From contig CP085710.1 of the NCBI GenBank assembly GCA_023823795.1, forward strand, positions 248,001 to 312,000: a stretch of DNA of 64,000 nucleotides, given 5' to 3'. Position 1 is the first letter of the stretch, and each line of letters opens with the position of its first letter. Under the pieces are notes generated by a model. The model was not told where the DNA came from, did no database searches, and saw nothing but the letters and a program-made list of their open reading frames with translations. Positions 1 through 8,301 of this stretch are shown piece by piece. Made by a program: the position numbers and the translations under genes. The stretch is from Bacillus sp. F19 (GTDB lineage: Bacteria > Bacillota > Bacilli > Bacillales > Bacillaceae).

Positions 1-176
1 CGCATTAAAAAAAAATTGACTATTTTTTTAAAAACTGCAGAAAAAATTAGAACAAAATGCGGAAGCAGCTGTCTTTTTTAATGGACTTGCACCTTGATTG
101 AACATCCGGAATCAAAATGCTGCAGAATAAAAAGAGACTGTCATGATGAACGCTCCTTTTTGTTTTGAAATATAGT

Positions 177-212
177 AACCCAGGGTACTTTAAATATACC
201 CAGGGTTTTTTT
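177..212 (+). terminator. Rho-independent terminator upstream of the esterase
   Basis: AACCCAGGGTA and TACCCAGGGTT form an 11-bp stem with one central mismatch and a 9-nt loop, followed by a T run. It probably ends a gene lying left of the window; murF would fit by synteny, but that is inference. The rest of bases 1-267 shows no gene. Confidence 0.75.
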
Positions 213-267
213 GTTTAAAACAACAGCTGGCGCAGTTTTACAAAATTGATGTTTGGGAGAGAGCGAC

Positions 268-975
268 ATGAAAGGATGCCTATGTATTCATGGATTTACC
301 GGTGCCCCGTATGAAGTGGAACCTCTTGTCCGCCATCTGAAGGAAGAGACAGACTGGGTGCTGAAAGTGCCTACTCTGCCGGGACATGGAGAGACCCCAG
401 GTCTGAAGGGAATACAGTTCAGTGAATGGATTGCCCATGCTGAAAATGAATTAAGAGATCTGTTAGAAGAATGCACAGAAGTCTATATCATCGGTTTTTC
501 AATGGGCGGATTAATTGCCGCGTATCTGGCATCGAGGTACCGGGTAGATAAACTTGTCCTGCTGAGTGCAGCGGCTTATTACCTTAATCCCCGGCAGATG
601 CTTATTGATGTAAAAGAACTCTTTGCAGATGCCATTAGAGGAAATGCGGCAAACAATGAACTTTTTATAAGATACCGAAAAAAAATCCTTGAAACACCTA
701 TTGCAGCTACGCTTGAATTCAGGAAACTCGTCAGGTATATCCGACCAATATTGGATAAAATAACTATACCTGTTTTGATTGTCCAAGGAGAGTGTGACGG
801 AATTGTGCCTGTGAAAAGCGCAAAATATATCTATGAAAGAATCACTTCAGAGCAGAAGGAGCTTTGTTTTCTGCCCTGTTCAAAACATCTTATTTGTCAT
901 GGGGAGGATTTCCCAATGCTTGTTGAAGTTATAGAATCCTTTCTGATGACACAAAATAAAATGAGTGCAAAATGA
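268..975 (+). CDS. alpha/beta-hydrolase, carboxylesterase (Est30-like)
   Basis: A 235-residue serine hydrolase of the Est30/monoglyceride-lipase type, expected to cleave short acyl esters in the cytoplasm. Visible are the oxyanion motif HGFTG near residue 8, the nucleophile elbow GFSMGG with Ser78, Asp177 (GECDG) and His207 (SKHL), which together give a full catalytic triad. No signal peptide is present. I chose ATG 268 because GGGAGAG sits 7 nt upstream; an in-frame TTG at 253 lacks a ribosome site. The gene stands alone between a terminator and cshA; a hydrolase in this place next to cshA is common in Bacillus. The true substrate cannot be read from the sequence. Confidence 0.85.
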   Translation: MKGCLCIHGFTGAPYEVEPLVRHLKEETDWVLKVPTLPGHGETPGLKGIQFSEWIAHAENELRDLLEECTEVYIIGFSMGGLIAAYLASRYRVDKLVLLSAAAYYLNPRQMLIDVKELFADAIRGNAANNELFIRYRKKILETPIAATLEFRKLVRYIRPILDKITIPVLIVQGECDGIVPVKSAKYIYERITSEQKELCFLPCSKHLICHGEDFPMLVEVIESFLMTQNKMSAK

Positions 976-1056
976 ATCACATCTCTACGGCTTGTTGTAA
1001 AAGGATAAAAAAAGTGGTATGATTAAAGTTAAGTGTTTACGGGCTTTTATAAAGCT

Positions 1057-1086
1057 AACGTTTTGCCCGATGGGGCGTTTTTTGTT
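1057..1086 (+). terminator. Possible terminator between esterase and cshA
   Basis: GCCC-GATG-GGGC followed by GTTTTTTG makes a short hairpin with a T tract; flanking AACG and CGTT could extend it past a bulge. It is weak, and could instead be part of the cshA leader. Confidence 0.4.
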
Positions 1087-1140
1087 TCACCATACATGAA
1101 AGTCTGTGAAAGCTATAGAGATTAAAAGGAGTAGAACAAA

Positions 1141-2625
1141 TTGACAATTACGTTTCAAGAACTAGGTATCAGCCCATTATTAATGGAAGCTATTAATAAA
1201 ATGGGGTTTGAAGAAGCTACACCTATCCAAGCACAAACCATTCCACTGGGGCTACAGAATAAAGATGTGATCGGCCAAGCACAAACTGGAACTGGTAAAA
1301 CAGCTGCATTCGGTATTCCGCTTATTGAAAAAATCGATGTTAAACAAGATAAGATTCAAGGGATCATCATTGCACCGACTCGCGAACTTGCGATTCAAGT
1401 ATCTGAAGAGCTTTACAAAATCGGATCTGCTAAACGCGCTCGCGTTCTTCCGATTTATGGCGGACAGGACATTAACCGCCAAATTCGCTCATTGAAGAAG
1501 TTTCCTCACATTATCGTTGGTACTCCAGGCCGTCTAATTGACCATATCAACCGTAAAACATTGAAATTATCTGACGTTCAAACAGTTGTAATGGATGAAG
1601 CAGATGAAATGCTGAACATGGGCTTCATTGAAGACATTGAAAACATTCTTTCAAATGTTCCTTCAGAGCACCAAACATTGCTGTTCTCCGCTACAATGCC
1701 TGATCCGATCAGACGCATTGCTGAGAAATTCATGACAAACCCTGAGCTTGTTAAAGTAAAAGCGAAGGAAATGACTGTTTCAAATATTCAGCAGTTCTTC
1801 ATTGAAGTACAAGAAAAGAAGAAGTTTGATGTATTAACACGTCTTCTTGACATTCAATCACCTGAGCTTGCGATCGTTTTCGGACGCACAAAGCGCAGAG
1901 TTGATGAGCTTTCTGAAGCATTAATGCTTAGAGGATATGCAGCTGAGGGAATTCATGGCGACTTAACTCAAGCTAAACGTATGTCTGCTCTTCGCAAGTT
2001 TAAAGAAGGCGCAATTGAAGTGCTTGTTGCTACAGATGTTGCTGCACGCGGACTGGACATTTCTGGTGTAACTCATGTTTACAACTTTGATGTTCCTCAA
2101 GACCCTGAAAGCTACGTTCACCGTATCGGGCGTACAGGCCGTGCAGGCAAAACAGGTGCTGCGATGACATTCGTAACACCAAGAGAACAAGATATGCTTA
2201 AAATCATTGAGCGTACAACTAAGCGCAAAATGGACCGCATGAAAGCACCGACTCTTGATGAGGCGCTTGAAGGTCAGCAATCTGTTTCAATCGAAAAAAT
2301 CCGTCAGACAATCACTGATGAGAACTTATCATTCTACAAGCGCACTGCTGAAGCATTGCTTGAAGAATTCGATCAAGTATCAGTACTTGCTGCTGCAATC
2401 AAATTAATGACAAAAGAACCGAACCAAACTCCGGTTAACTTAACGGATGAGGCTCCAATGTATGCGAAAAGAGGCGGAAAACGTTCTTCTTCTTCAAGTA
2501 ACCGCAACAGAAGAGACGGTCAGCGCCCACATTCTAAGAACAACAAACGTTCTTACGGACAACAAGGCGGCAAGCCTAACAGCAGCAACAAAAGACGTTA
2601 CTCAAACTCATCTTCATCTAACTAA
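1141..2625 (+). CDS. cshA: DEAD-box ATP-dependent RNA helicase CshA
   Basis: A 494-residue RNA helicase very close to B. subtilis CshA (YdbR), which works in mRNA turnover, ribosome assembly and cold growth. In order: Q motif ([10 protein letters not shown], about 23-32), Walker A AQTGTGKT (47-54), PTRELA, the DEAD box (MDEADEM, about 154-160), SAT, and the C-terminal RecA domain with HRIGRTGR. The tail after about residue 440 is rich in Ser, Asn, Arg and Gly, as in RNA-binding helicase tails. The start is TTG, with AAAAGGAGT 8 nt upstream, and the protein begins MTITFQ as in B. subtilis. It is monocistronic, ending at its own terminator. Confidence 0.96.
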   Translation: MTITFQELGISPLLMEAINKMGFEEATPIQAQTIPLGLQNKDVIGQAQTGTGKTAAFGIPLIEKIDVKQDKIQGIIIAPTRELAIQVSEELYKIGSAKRARVLPIYGGQDINRQIRSLKKFPHIIVGTPGRLIDHINRKTLKLSDVQTVVMDEADEMLNMGFIEDIENILSNVPSEHQTLLFSATMPDPIRRIAEKFMTNPELVKVKAKEMTVSNIQQFFIEVQEKKKFDVLTRLLDIQSPELAIVFGRTKRRVDELSEALMLRGYAAEGIHGDLTQAKRMSALRKFKEGAIEVLVATDVAARGLDISGVTHVYNFDVPQDPESYVHRIGRTGRAGKTGAAMTFVTPREQDMLKIIERTTKRKMDRMKAPTLDEALEGQQSVSIEKIRQTITDENLSFYKRTAEALLEEFDQVSVLAAAIKLMTKEPNQTPVNLTDEAPMYAKRGGKRSSSSSNRNRRDGQRPHSKNNKRSYGQQGGKPNSSNKRRYSNSSSSN

Positions 2626-2639
2626 TAGATGATGCCAAA

Positions 2640-2672
2640 CGCACCGTGCATTTAAGCGCGGTGTGTTTTTTT
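2640..2672 (+). terminator. Terminator of cshA
   Basis: CGCACCG pairs with CGGTGTG across a 12-nt loop and is followed by eight T residues. Confidence 0.8.
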
Positions 2673-2814
2673 TATGCATTTTCAGATGGAAAAGCTTCCG
2701 ATTAACATGGCTGTTTATCGAGCCGCGCTGACTTTCTAATCAGGAAGGTGGTCCAAATTAATTCTCATTCATACCGTGCATTCTATATGTATCTTATTAA
2801 AGAAGGTGACAGCT

Positions 2815-3133
2815 ATGACAATCGTCCGTTTAGGCTATGTTGCAATGAGTGTGAATCTGAAGAATTGTTCTCCTTCTCAAACGATGACATATGCTCAATT
2901 TCAGCGTTTAAAAGACCGGGAAGCTGCTATTGAAAAGCTTGAGCAATTTCAGCATCAAATCTTGGAAAATTGTTTTCGCATTATCAAACAGCCGGCCATG
3001 ATATTTGATTTTTCAGTTCGTTCCTCAGATTGACTGTATGATTGAAGCCAAACAAAAAGATGATGCTCTTTTTCAATTTATGGAGCAGATGTGCTCCTTT
3101 CCGGAGGTTGAAAAAAAAATAGATGGAGCATAG
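2815..3133 (+). pseudogene. uvsE: Remnant of UV damage endonuclease UvsE (internal deletion)
   Basis: The first 50 or so codons (MTIVRLGYVAMSVNLKNCSP and onward) match the N-terminus of the UVDE family, with AGAAGGTGA 7 nt before ATG 2815. The family signature His-Asp-Ile appears at about 3000 only after a frame change, and a stop follows. From about 3025 another frame reads PQIDCMIEAKQKDDALFQFM, the conserved UVDE C-terminus, ending at TAG 3131-3133. About 200 central codons are missing, including most metal ligands, so no active enzyme can be made. UvsE nicks DNA 5' of UV photoproducts; an intact copy elsewhere cannot be excluded. Confidence 0.8.
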
Positions 3134-3265
3134 TTTTTTATTGAAATAGTGTTCAAGCAAGGTTCATTTATTTATAATGAAATTGGCATGATTTTCTAAA
3201 AGGTGAAACATATCTAACGTAAATCCGTATATAAAGAGAGAGTTACTAGTTCAGGGGGAACAGTG

Positions 3266-3745
3266 ATGAGAGATGCACCTAAGTATCAAATCAGTCAAAA
3301 AGCACTTAAGGTATGGAAGCTGTCAGCACTTATCCAATCATTGATTTTTTTGGCTGTATCCGGAGGAATTGCGTTTGCTGTATATTACTTTGAGTGGCCG
3401 ATATGGATTGCCATTGCCGTTTTGGGAACATGGCTGATCTTTTCAATCATTTTTATCTTTATTACTCCGAAAATACAGCATCGTACGTGGCGGTATGAGG
3501 TACACGAAAATGAAATTGATATTCAGTCGGGCTTATTTGTGGTGAAACGGGTGCTCGTTCCAATGGTGAGAGTGCAGCATGTCAACACAAAGCAGGGGCC
3601 GCTGCTCAGGAAAAATGATCTTGCAACTGTAACGATTCATACAGCAGCAACCATTCATGAGATTCCTGCGCTCGATGTGGTCGAAGCTGATCAGCTGCGT
3701 GACTTTATATCAAAGCTTGCGAGGGTGACAGAAGATGATGTCTGA
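3266..3745 (+). CDS. ydbS: PH-domain membrane protein YdbS
   Basis: A 159-residue protein with two adjacent transmembrane helices (about residues 20-65) followed by a bacterial PH (bPH2/YdbS) domain with the conserved stretch RVLVPMVRVQHV. It matches B. subtilis YdbS along its length. YdbS and YdbT act together and have been linked to resistance to amylocyclicin-type bacteriocins; the mechanism is unknown. ATG 3266 lies 6 nt after AGGGGGA; GTG 3263 is an alternative. The gene overlaps ydbT by 11 bp, indicating translational coupling. Confidence 0.88.
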   Translation: MRDAPKYQISQKALKVWKLSALIQSLIFLAVSGGIAFAVYYFEWPIWIAIAVLGTWLIFSIIFIFITPKIQHRTWRYEVHENEIDIQSGLFVVKRVLVPMVRVQHVNTKQGPLLRKNDLATVTIHTAATIHEIPALDVVEADQLRDFISKLARVTEDDV

Positions 3746-5183
3746 ACCTAAAAGACTGCATCCTGCCTCTGCTATATTAACCTTTTTCAAGCAATTGAAA
3801 GACGGGATATTTCCTGTCATCGTACTTTTCTTCGTCAATGACTATAAGATCTTTTTCTTTATCGGTCTTGCCGTGATTCTGATCGCTTTGATCATCTGCA
3901 GTATCATAAGCTGGATGAAATATACATACCGCATTGAAGAAAATGAACTGCGGATTGAATTCGGCATATTTGTGAAAAAGAAAAGATATATTCCGATTGA
4001 AAGAATACAATCAATCAACGAAAGTGCAGGCATCATTCAGCAGATATTCGGACTTGTGAAGCTGCAGCTTGAAACAGCGGGGGGCGGTGCAGAGGCCGAA
4101 GCCGTTCTAACAGCTGTGACAAAAGAAGAAGCCCGCAGGATAAATACAGCTTTAGCGGAAAGAAAAAAAGAAATGGTGGTTCAGGATAAAGCCGCCAGGA
4201 CATTAAAAGAAGACAAAACATATTTAACATATAAAATTGGAGTAAAAGAACTGCTGGTTGCTGCGTCAACATCAAGCGGAATCGGAGTGGTTCTGTCTGC
4301 GGCTTTTGCTTTTTTCTCACAGTTCGACGAGCTGATTCCGTTTGATGACATCATCGATCGTTTTTCTTTTCTTTCAAATGCAAGCATCACTGTTTATGCC
4401 ATTATTGTATTCCTTGCATTTTTCATCGCATGGATCCTGAGTATAATCGGAGTTTGTCTGAAGTTTGCCAACTTTACAGTGATAAAGAAAGAACAGGATC
4501 TAGTCATCTCGCGCGGATTATTTGAGAAACACCAGCTGACGATTCCGCTTGAGAGAATCCAGGCTATGAAGATCAGCGAAAACCTAATTCGCCAGCCATT
4601 CGGCTATGCAACTGTGCACATTGTCAGCGCAGGGGGAAACGCTAAAGATCAGAATGTTTCTGCCGTCCTTTTTCCGCTGATTAAAAAAATAAAAATACAG
4701 CAGATGCTAACCGAGTTTACACCTGACTTTTTTTTAGCTGATCAATTAAACCCTCTGCCAAAGAAAGCGAAAAGAGGATATGTTCTCGTTTATACAATTC
4801 CTTTCTTGGTGATTTCATGCATTCTGAGCTGCTTTTTTCAGCCGTGGGGTTACATTGCGCTGCTGACTGTTCCGGCAGGACTTCTTATCGGTCTTGCATC
4901 ATTTAAGGGTGCAGGATGGGCCATACATGACGAACAATTAACGCTTTCATCAAGGAATCTGGTCAAATCCACATTCGTTGTAAAGAGAAAAAGAATTCAG
5001 GTCATTGAGGCAAGGCAATCCTTTTTTCAGCGCCGCATAAACCTGGCGTCTATTCAATCTTCAACAACGTCAGGAATGGGAGGAACACATTTCATAGTAA
5101 AAGGCGTCGATATTGAGGATGCCGGAGAAGTGTTAGAGTGGTATTCTTATGAAAATCATGCAAAAAAAGACGCGATCCTTTGA
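3735..5183 (+). CDS. ydbT: PH-domain membrane protein YdbT
   Basis: A 482-residue partner of YdbS. It contains repeated units of a transmembrane hairpin followed by a bPH2 domain; the phrase KKRYIPIERIQSINE recurs in variant form as HQLTIPLERIQAMKI and VVKRKRIQVIEARQ, so there are three PH units. Helices are visible at about 20-60, 165-240 and 350-385. The start (ATG 3735, or ATG 3738) lies inside the end of ydbS. The stop codon falls in the loop of the following terminator. Location is the cytoplasmic membrane with the PH domains probably cytosolic. Confidence 0.88.
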   Translation: MMSEPKRLHPASAILTFFKQLKDGIFPVIVLFFVNDYKIFFFIGLAVILIALIICSIISWMKYTYRIEENELRIEFGIFVKKKRYIPIERIQSINESAGIIQQIFGLVKLQLETAGGGAEAEAVLTAVTKEEARRINTALAERKKEMVVQDKAARTLKEDKTYLTYKIGVKELLVAASTSSGIGVVLSAAFAFFSQFDELIPFDDIIDRFSFLSNASITVYAIIVFLAFFIAWILSIIGVCLKFANFTVIKKEQDLVISRGLFEKHQLTIPLERIQAMKISENLIRQPFGYATVHIVSAGGNAKDQNVSAVLFPLIKKIKIQQMLTEFTPDFFLADQLNPLPKKAKRGYVLVYTIPFLVISCILSCFFQPWGYIALLTVPAGLLIGLASFKGAGWAIHDEQLTLSSRNLVKSTFVVKRKRIQVIEARQSFFQRRINLASIQSSTTSGMGGTHFIVKGVDIEDAGEVLEWYSYENHAKKDAIL

Positions 5184-5200
5184 GGGTTGGCGTCTTTTTT
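5163..5200 (+). terminator. Terminator overlapping the ydbT stop codon
   Basis: AAAAAAGACGC (5163-5173) pairs perfectly with GCGTCTTTTTT (5190-5200). The TGA of ydbT (5181-5183) is in the loop. The A-rich left arm means it could also act on the opposite strand. Confidence 0.85.
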
Positions 5201-5280
5201 GAGATTTCTATAAAACATGCTGCCTTTCGCATTTGGTTGATAAAAATTGAAAACCAGTTGATATGCGTAAAGCCGCTTGC

Positions 5281-5327
5281 CGGATCCTCACGGCAATGCC
5301 TGGGGCAGCTAGTCGGCGCCGCTTTTC
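5281..5327. repeat. 47-bp repeat copy, left of the minisatellite
   Basis: A 47-bp segment starting CGGATCCT and ending CGCTTTTC recurs at 5629-5675 with about 30 of 47 positions equal, including AGTCGGC in the same place. The two copies bracket the tandem array. It resembles the decayed intergenic repeats common in Bacillus, but I cannot name the family. Confidence 0.5.
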
Positions 5328-5357
5328 ACATAGCCGAGCTCCACCTCCTACTCCTAG

Positions 5358-5584
5358 GTAGAAAAAAGTGCATCAAAGCGGTGAATGGAGCAGAAAAAGT
5401 GCCTCATTGTAGAGAAAAAGTGCATCAAATCTGTGAATGGAGCAGAAAAAGTGCCTCACGGTAGAAAAAAGTGTATCAAAGCGGTGAATGGAGCAGAAAA
5501 AGTGCCTCACGGTAGAGAAAAAGTGCCTCACTGAAGAAAAAAGCGCATCAAAGCGGAGAATGAAGCAAAAAAAGTGCCTCCTCG
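5358..5584. repeat. 51-52-bp tandem array between ydbT and the rhomboid gene
   Basis: Four units begin at 5358, 5409, 5461 and 5512 (51, 52, 51 and about 73 bp). Each starts GTAGARAAA(A)AGTGC and holds a second half-copy, GCAGAAAAAGTGCCTCAC. The repeat leaves frames open but no convincing protein. The unit resembles the 61.7-62.5 kb array in period and in its first half (GAARAAAGTGCRTCAAA). Except for the 47-bp copies, the rest of 5201-5664 shows nothing else. Confidence 0.85.
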
Positions 5585-5628
5585 GCCAGAACGGCTCCGC
5601 CAGTAAAGGCAAAAAGCGCCTTTTCTGT

Positions 5629-5675
5629 CGGATCCTTATCTGTCTGTCGGAGCTGACCAGTCGGCTACGCTTTTC
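5629..5675. repeat. 47-bp repeat copy, right of the minisatellite
   Basis: Direct-repeat partner of the copy at 5281-5327; both ends (CGGATCCT and CGCTTTTC) are conserved. It overlaps the last codons of the rhomboid gene, so the repeat supplies part of that protein's tail. Confidence 0.5.
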
Positions 5676-6258
5676 TAGTAAGAAACAACGGCGCTAGCAG
5701 CGCACCTGCCACAACACCGAAGATATGGGCAATAATGTTGATATTGGCATTCACGAATGTCATGACTACCCCGATGATCAGAATGGTGATAATAAGCTGA
5801 GAATTTGAAGAGTCAATCATATCTTTTCTGAATACGACGAGGTATAGATAGATGCCGAATAAGCCGAATATAGCACCTGATGCTCCGACGTGAGTATAAG
5901 TTAAATCTTCTATGATGAAATATGTTGCCAGGTTTGCGGCGATGCCCGTTGCTAAATACGCAGCTATAAAGCGGACCTTTCCAAGCATCTGTTCCAATGC
6001 AGGTGCGAACAGGATGATGGATACACTGTTAAATAGAATATGAGCGAAGTTTGCATGCAGGAAAATAGGAGTGATCAAGCGCCACCACTCTCCGTTAGCC
6101 ACACCGGCGTTGTACCCTACTAAAGAGGCGAAGAAATATGTTATTGTAGGAACTGGAATTAAAAACAACAGCCAGAGTATGACTTGAATACAGACAATTA
6201 CGGTTACAACAGGGTATAGACGGGTAAACGTTCTGAAATCTTCTGATCTTGTAAACAT
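5665..6258 (-). CDS. ydcA: Rhomboid family intramembrane serine protease (YdcA-like)
   Basis: A 197-residue six-helix membrane protein. Catalytic Ser127 sits in GASGAIFG and the matching His178 in the last helix (NIIAHIFG). The loop-2 motif HANFAHILFN (68-77) supplies oxyanion residues. It aligns with B. subtilis YdcA. Rhomboids cut transmembrane helices of client proteins inside the membrane; the client is unknown. It reads toward ydbT and away from acpS. The ATG is preceded by AAGGAGACA. Its last codons overlap a repeat copy, so the C-terminal tail may have been altered. Confidence 0.9.
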   Translation of the reverse strand: MFTRSEDFRTFTRLYPVVTVIVCIQVILWLLFLIPVPTITYFFASLVGYNAGVANGEWWRLITPIFLHANFAHILFNSVSIILFAPALEQMLGKVRFIAAYLATGIAANLATYFIIEDLTYTHVGASGAIFGLFGIYLYLVVFRKDMIDSSNSQLIITILIIGVVMTFVNANINIIAHIFGVVAGALLAPLFLTRKA

Positions 6259-6360
6259 AGAGAGTGTCTCCTTATTCTAAAGAATTAGTTGTTTCTATAT
6301 TAACACGGTTATGAGAAGTGAGAGCATATTAGTACATACTGAACAAAAAGAGGTGTCCGC

Positions 6361-6726
6361 ATGATTAATGGGCTGGGTCTTGATTTGGCTGAGCTGGAAC
6401 GGATTGAAAGGTTAATAATGAGACAGCCGAAATTCATTGACCGGATTCTCACAGAAAGAGAGAAAGATAAATATCAATCGCTTGCGCAAAGGAGGAAAAT
6501 TGAATATGCTGCCGGAAGGTTTGCGGCGAAAGAGGCGTTTTCAAAAGCGATGGGATCCGGGATTGGGAAAATATACAGTTTTAATGATATCGAAATTCTG
6601 AATGATGGAAATGGAAAACCGGCTGTAACAATGCCTGTTTTGCCTGGTTATATCATCCACATCTCTATCACTCACACAAAGGATTATGCTGCTGCTCAAG
6701 TAATTATTGAAAGCTCGTCAAGCTAG
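6361..6726 (+). CDS. acpS: Holo-[acyl-carrier-protein] synthase AcpS
   Basis: A 121-residue phosphopantetheinyl transferase that moves 4'-phosphopantetheine from CoA to a serine of acyl carrier protein, activating fatty-acid synthesis. Mg-binding Asp8 (GLGLDLAE) and Glu58 (FAAKEAF) are present, and length is typical for trimeric AcpS. AGAGGTG lies 6 nt before the ATG. It is followed by a long inverted repeat and ydcC, as in B. subtilis where acpS-ydcC-alr are neighbours. Confidence 0.95.
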   Translation: MINGLGLDLAELERIERLIMRQPKFIDRILTEREKDKYQSLAQRRKIEYAAGRFAAKEAFSKAMGSGIGKIYSFNDIEILNDGNGKPAVTMPVLPGYIIHISITHTKDYAAAQVIIESSSS

Positions 6727-6741
6727 TCTGCATATTCATAA

Positions 6742-6861
6742 CCTTTGTCTCATATATTTGTACAGCGGTAGAAGAGACAAGTCGTTTGAGGAGATTGTGC
6801 TTGCTTTAGCATGATTCCCTCAAGGAGAGTTTCTTCCTTTTTACGTCATATGAGACAAAGG
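6742..6861. promoter_or_regulatory. 120-nt imperfect palindrome covering the ydcC ribosome site
   Basis: CCTTTGTCTCATAT (6742-6755) and ATATGAGACAAAGG (6848-6861) are perfect 14-nt inverted repeats. Inside are nested stems: AGAAGAGAC with GTTTCTTC, TTGAGG with CCTCAA, and ATTGTGCT with AGCATGAT around a TGCTTT loop. As RNA the whole segment folds into one long interrupted hairpin whose 3' arm includes most of the AAAGGGG Shine-Dalgarno of ydcC. It could be a translation-control element or a small palindromic insertion (MITE-like). Function is inferred. Confidence 0.6.
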
Positions 6862-6871
6862 GGTTGAAAAG

Positions 6872-7882
6872 GTGAAAAAGCACTTTTTATTACTGGCAAT
6901 TGGATTGCTCGCTGTCATGATGCTTGCTGCCTGCGGTGAGAAATCCAAGACTGACGTTGTAGAAAACCTGAATAAGAAGGTTGAAGAGTTATCAGGGTAC
7001 AAAGCGAAAGCGCAAATGACCCTTCAAACAGGAAGTGAGCCTCAAATTTATGAGGTGGAAATTTGGCATAAGCAGCCATCATTCTACAGAGTAAACTTGA
7101 AGAATGCTGAAAAAGATCAGAGCCAAATGATTCTCCGAAATAAAGAAGGTGTGTTTGTCCTGACGCCGGCCTTGAAGAAAAGCTTCCGTTTTCAAAGCGA
7201 ATGGCCGCAAAACAGCAGTCAGGCTTATCTTTTCGAATCACTGGTAAAAGATATTAAAAGTGATGCGGATTCTATTTTCAAATCAACAAAAGATGCTTAC
7301 GTTTTTGAGACAAAAACAAATTACCAAAACAGCCAGATGCTTCCTCTTCAAGAGATTACGTTCAATAAAAAGGACCTGAAGCCTTCTGTTGTCAAAGTAA
7401 TGGATACAGACCGCAATCCATTAGTTGTGGTAGAGTTTTCGGAATTTGATTTTAATGCTAAATTCGATAAAAACTCATTTGATATGCAAAAGAATATGTC
7501 ATTTGCAAGCGTAGATGTTGAAACATCTGCATCTATTAACACAGAACCGTTTGCTGTGAAATATCCTCTTGAACAGCTTGAGGATGTGAAGCTGACGGAA
7601 GAAAAAGAGATGAAAACAGAGAATGGCAAGCGGGTCGTTCAAACGTATGATGGTAAAAAATCCTATACCTTCATTCAGGAAAAAGCAGTCGCAGCCACTG
7701 TTGCAACCTCTTCTTTTGTAAGCGGAGAACCGGTTGACCTTGGAGTTGCTGTCGGAGCCCTGACGGAACAATCCTTAACATGGACCTATGACGGGGTAGA
7801 GTACATGATTGCATCGAAAGACTTGACTCAGGAAGAGATGATCAGGGTAGCACAATCTGTACAGGGGCAGGCAATTAAGTAA
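6872..7882 (+). CDS. ydcC: LolA-like outer lipoprotein-type sporulation lipoprotein YdcC
   Basis: A 336-residue lipoprotein: signal peptide with lipobox LAAC (Cys21) and then a LolA/LppX-type beta-rich domain (KAKAQMTLQTG, VEIWHKQPSFYRVNL, SQMILRNKEGVFVLTPALKKSF). It matches B. subtilis YdcC, which is transcribed in the mother cell early in sporulation. Start is GTG 6872, with AAAGGGG 8 nt upstream lying in the 3' arm of a long inverted repeat. A terminator follows directly. Its exact role is not known; LolA-like folds carry lipids or lipoproteins. Confidence 0.88.
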   Translation: MKKHFLLLAIGLLAVMMLAACGEKSKTDVVENLNKKVEELSGYKAKAQMTLQTGSEPQIYEVEIWHKQPSFYRVNLKNAEKDQSQMILRNKEGVFVLTPALKKSFRFQSEWPQNSSQAYLFESLVKDIKSDADSIFKSTKDAYVFETKTNYQNSQMLPLQEITFNKKDLKPSVVKVMDTDRNPLVVVEFSEFDFNAKFDKNSFDMQKNMSFASVDVETSASINTEPFAVKYPLEQLEDVKLTEEKEMKTENGKRVVQTYDGKKSYTFIQEKAVAATVATSSFVSGEPVDLGVAVGALTEQSLTWTYDGVEYMIASKDLTQEEMIRVAQSVQGQAIK

Positions 7883-7885
7883 TCA

Positions 7886-7922
7886 AACTTGGATGGCATT
7901 TGGGCCATCCGAGTTTTTTGTT
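7886..7922 (+). terminator. Terminator of ydcC
   Basis: AACTTGGATGGC pairs with GCCATCCGAGTT (one G-U) and six T residues follow. Confidence 0.85.
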
Positions 7923-7954
7923 TTTATGGATTTTTGCATCTTATTGATGTGCCT

Positions 7955-8034
7955 GATAGTAAGCGATTCCGGATAATGAAACCGGGTGTGGGGATAGTGT
8001 CTGAGATTTCTGGATAGTAAAGCTGATTCGGACG
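7955..8034. repeat. Degenerate ~20-bp tandem repeat in the ydcC-alr spacer
   Basis: Four units start with GATARTRA at 7955, 7972, 7993 and 8013 (intervals 17, 21 and 20 bp). The style resembles the exact 21-bp array after tex. The 380-bp spacer between the ydcC terminator and alr holds no gene that I can support; an opposite-strand open frame there has no family features. Confidence 0.5.
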
Positions 8035-8301
8035 CTTCGAAATATGGCATCTTAAACAATTTGAAGTCTCAAAATGTCATGTGCAGCTAGAAAAGGACAT
8101 TTGGGGTTGAACATTGATTGTTTGGCGGTTCATTTTTTGATATTCCACACTTAATCATTCCGCATTAAAGACCTTCTCGCTGAAATCTTTTCTCCGTGTT
8201 ATCACTGCCCCCCTCACAAGGAACCGATTTCATTTGACAAAAGAACGCTATACCATTGATAATCAACATAGAAAAAAGACAATCATGAGGAAGTGTGGGA
8301 C

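Noticed and set aside
5180-5697. Open frames on both strands across the ydbT-rhomboid spacer
   Set aside because: They follow the 51-52-bp repeats and lack ribosome sites and family features.
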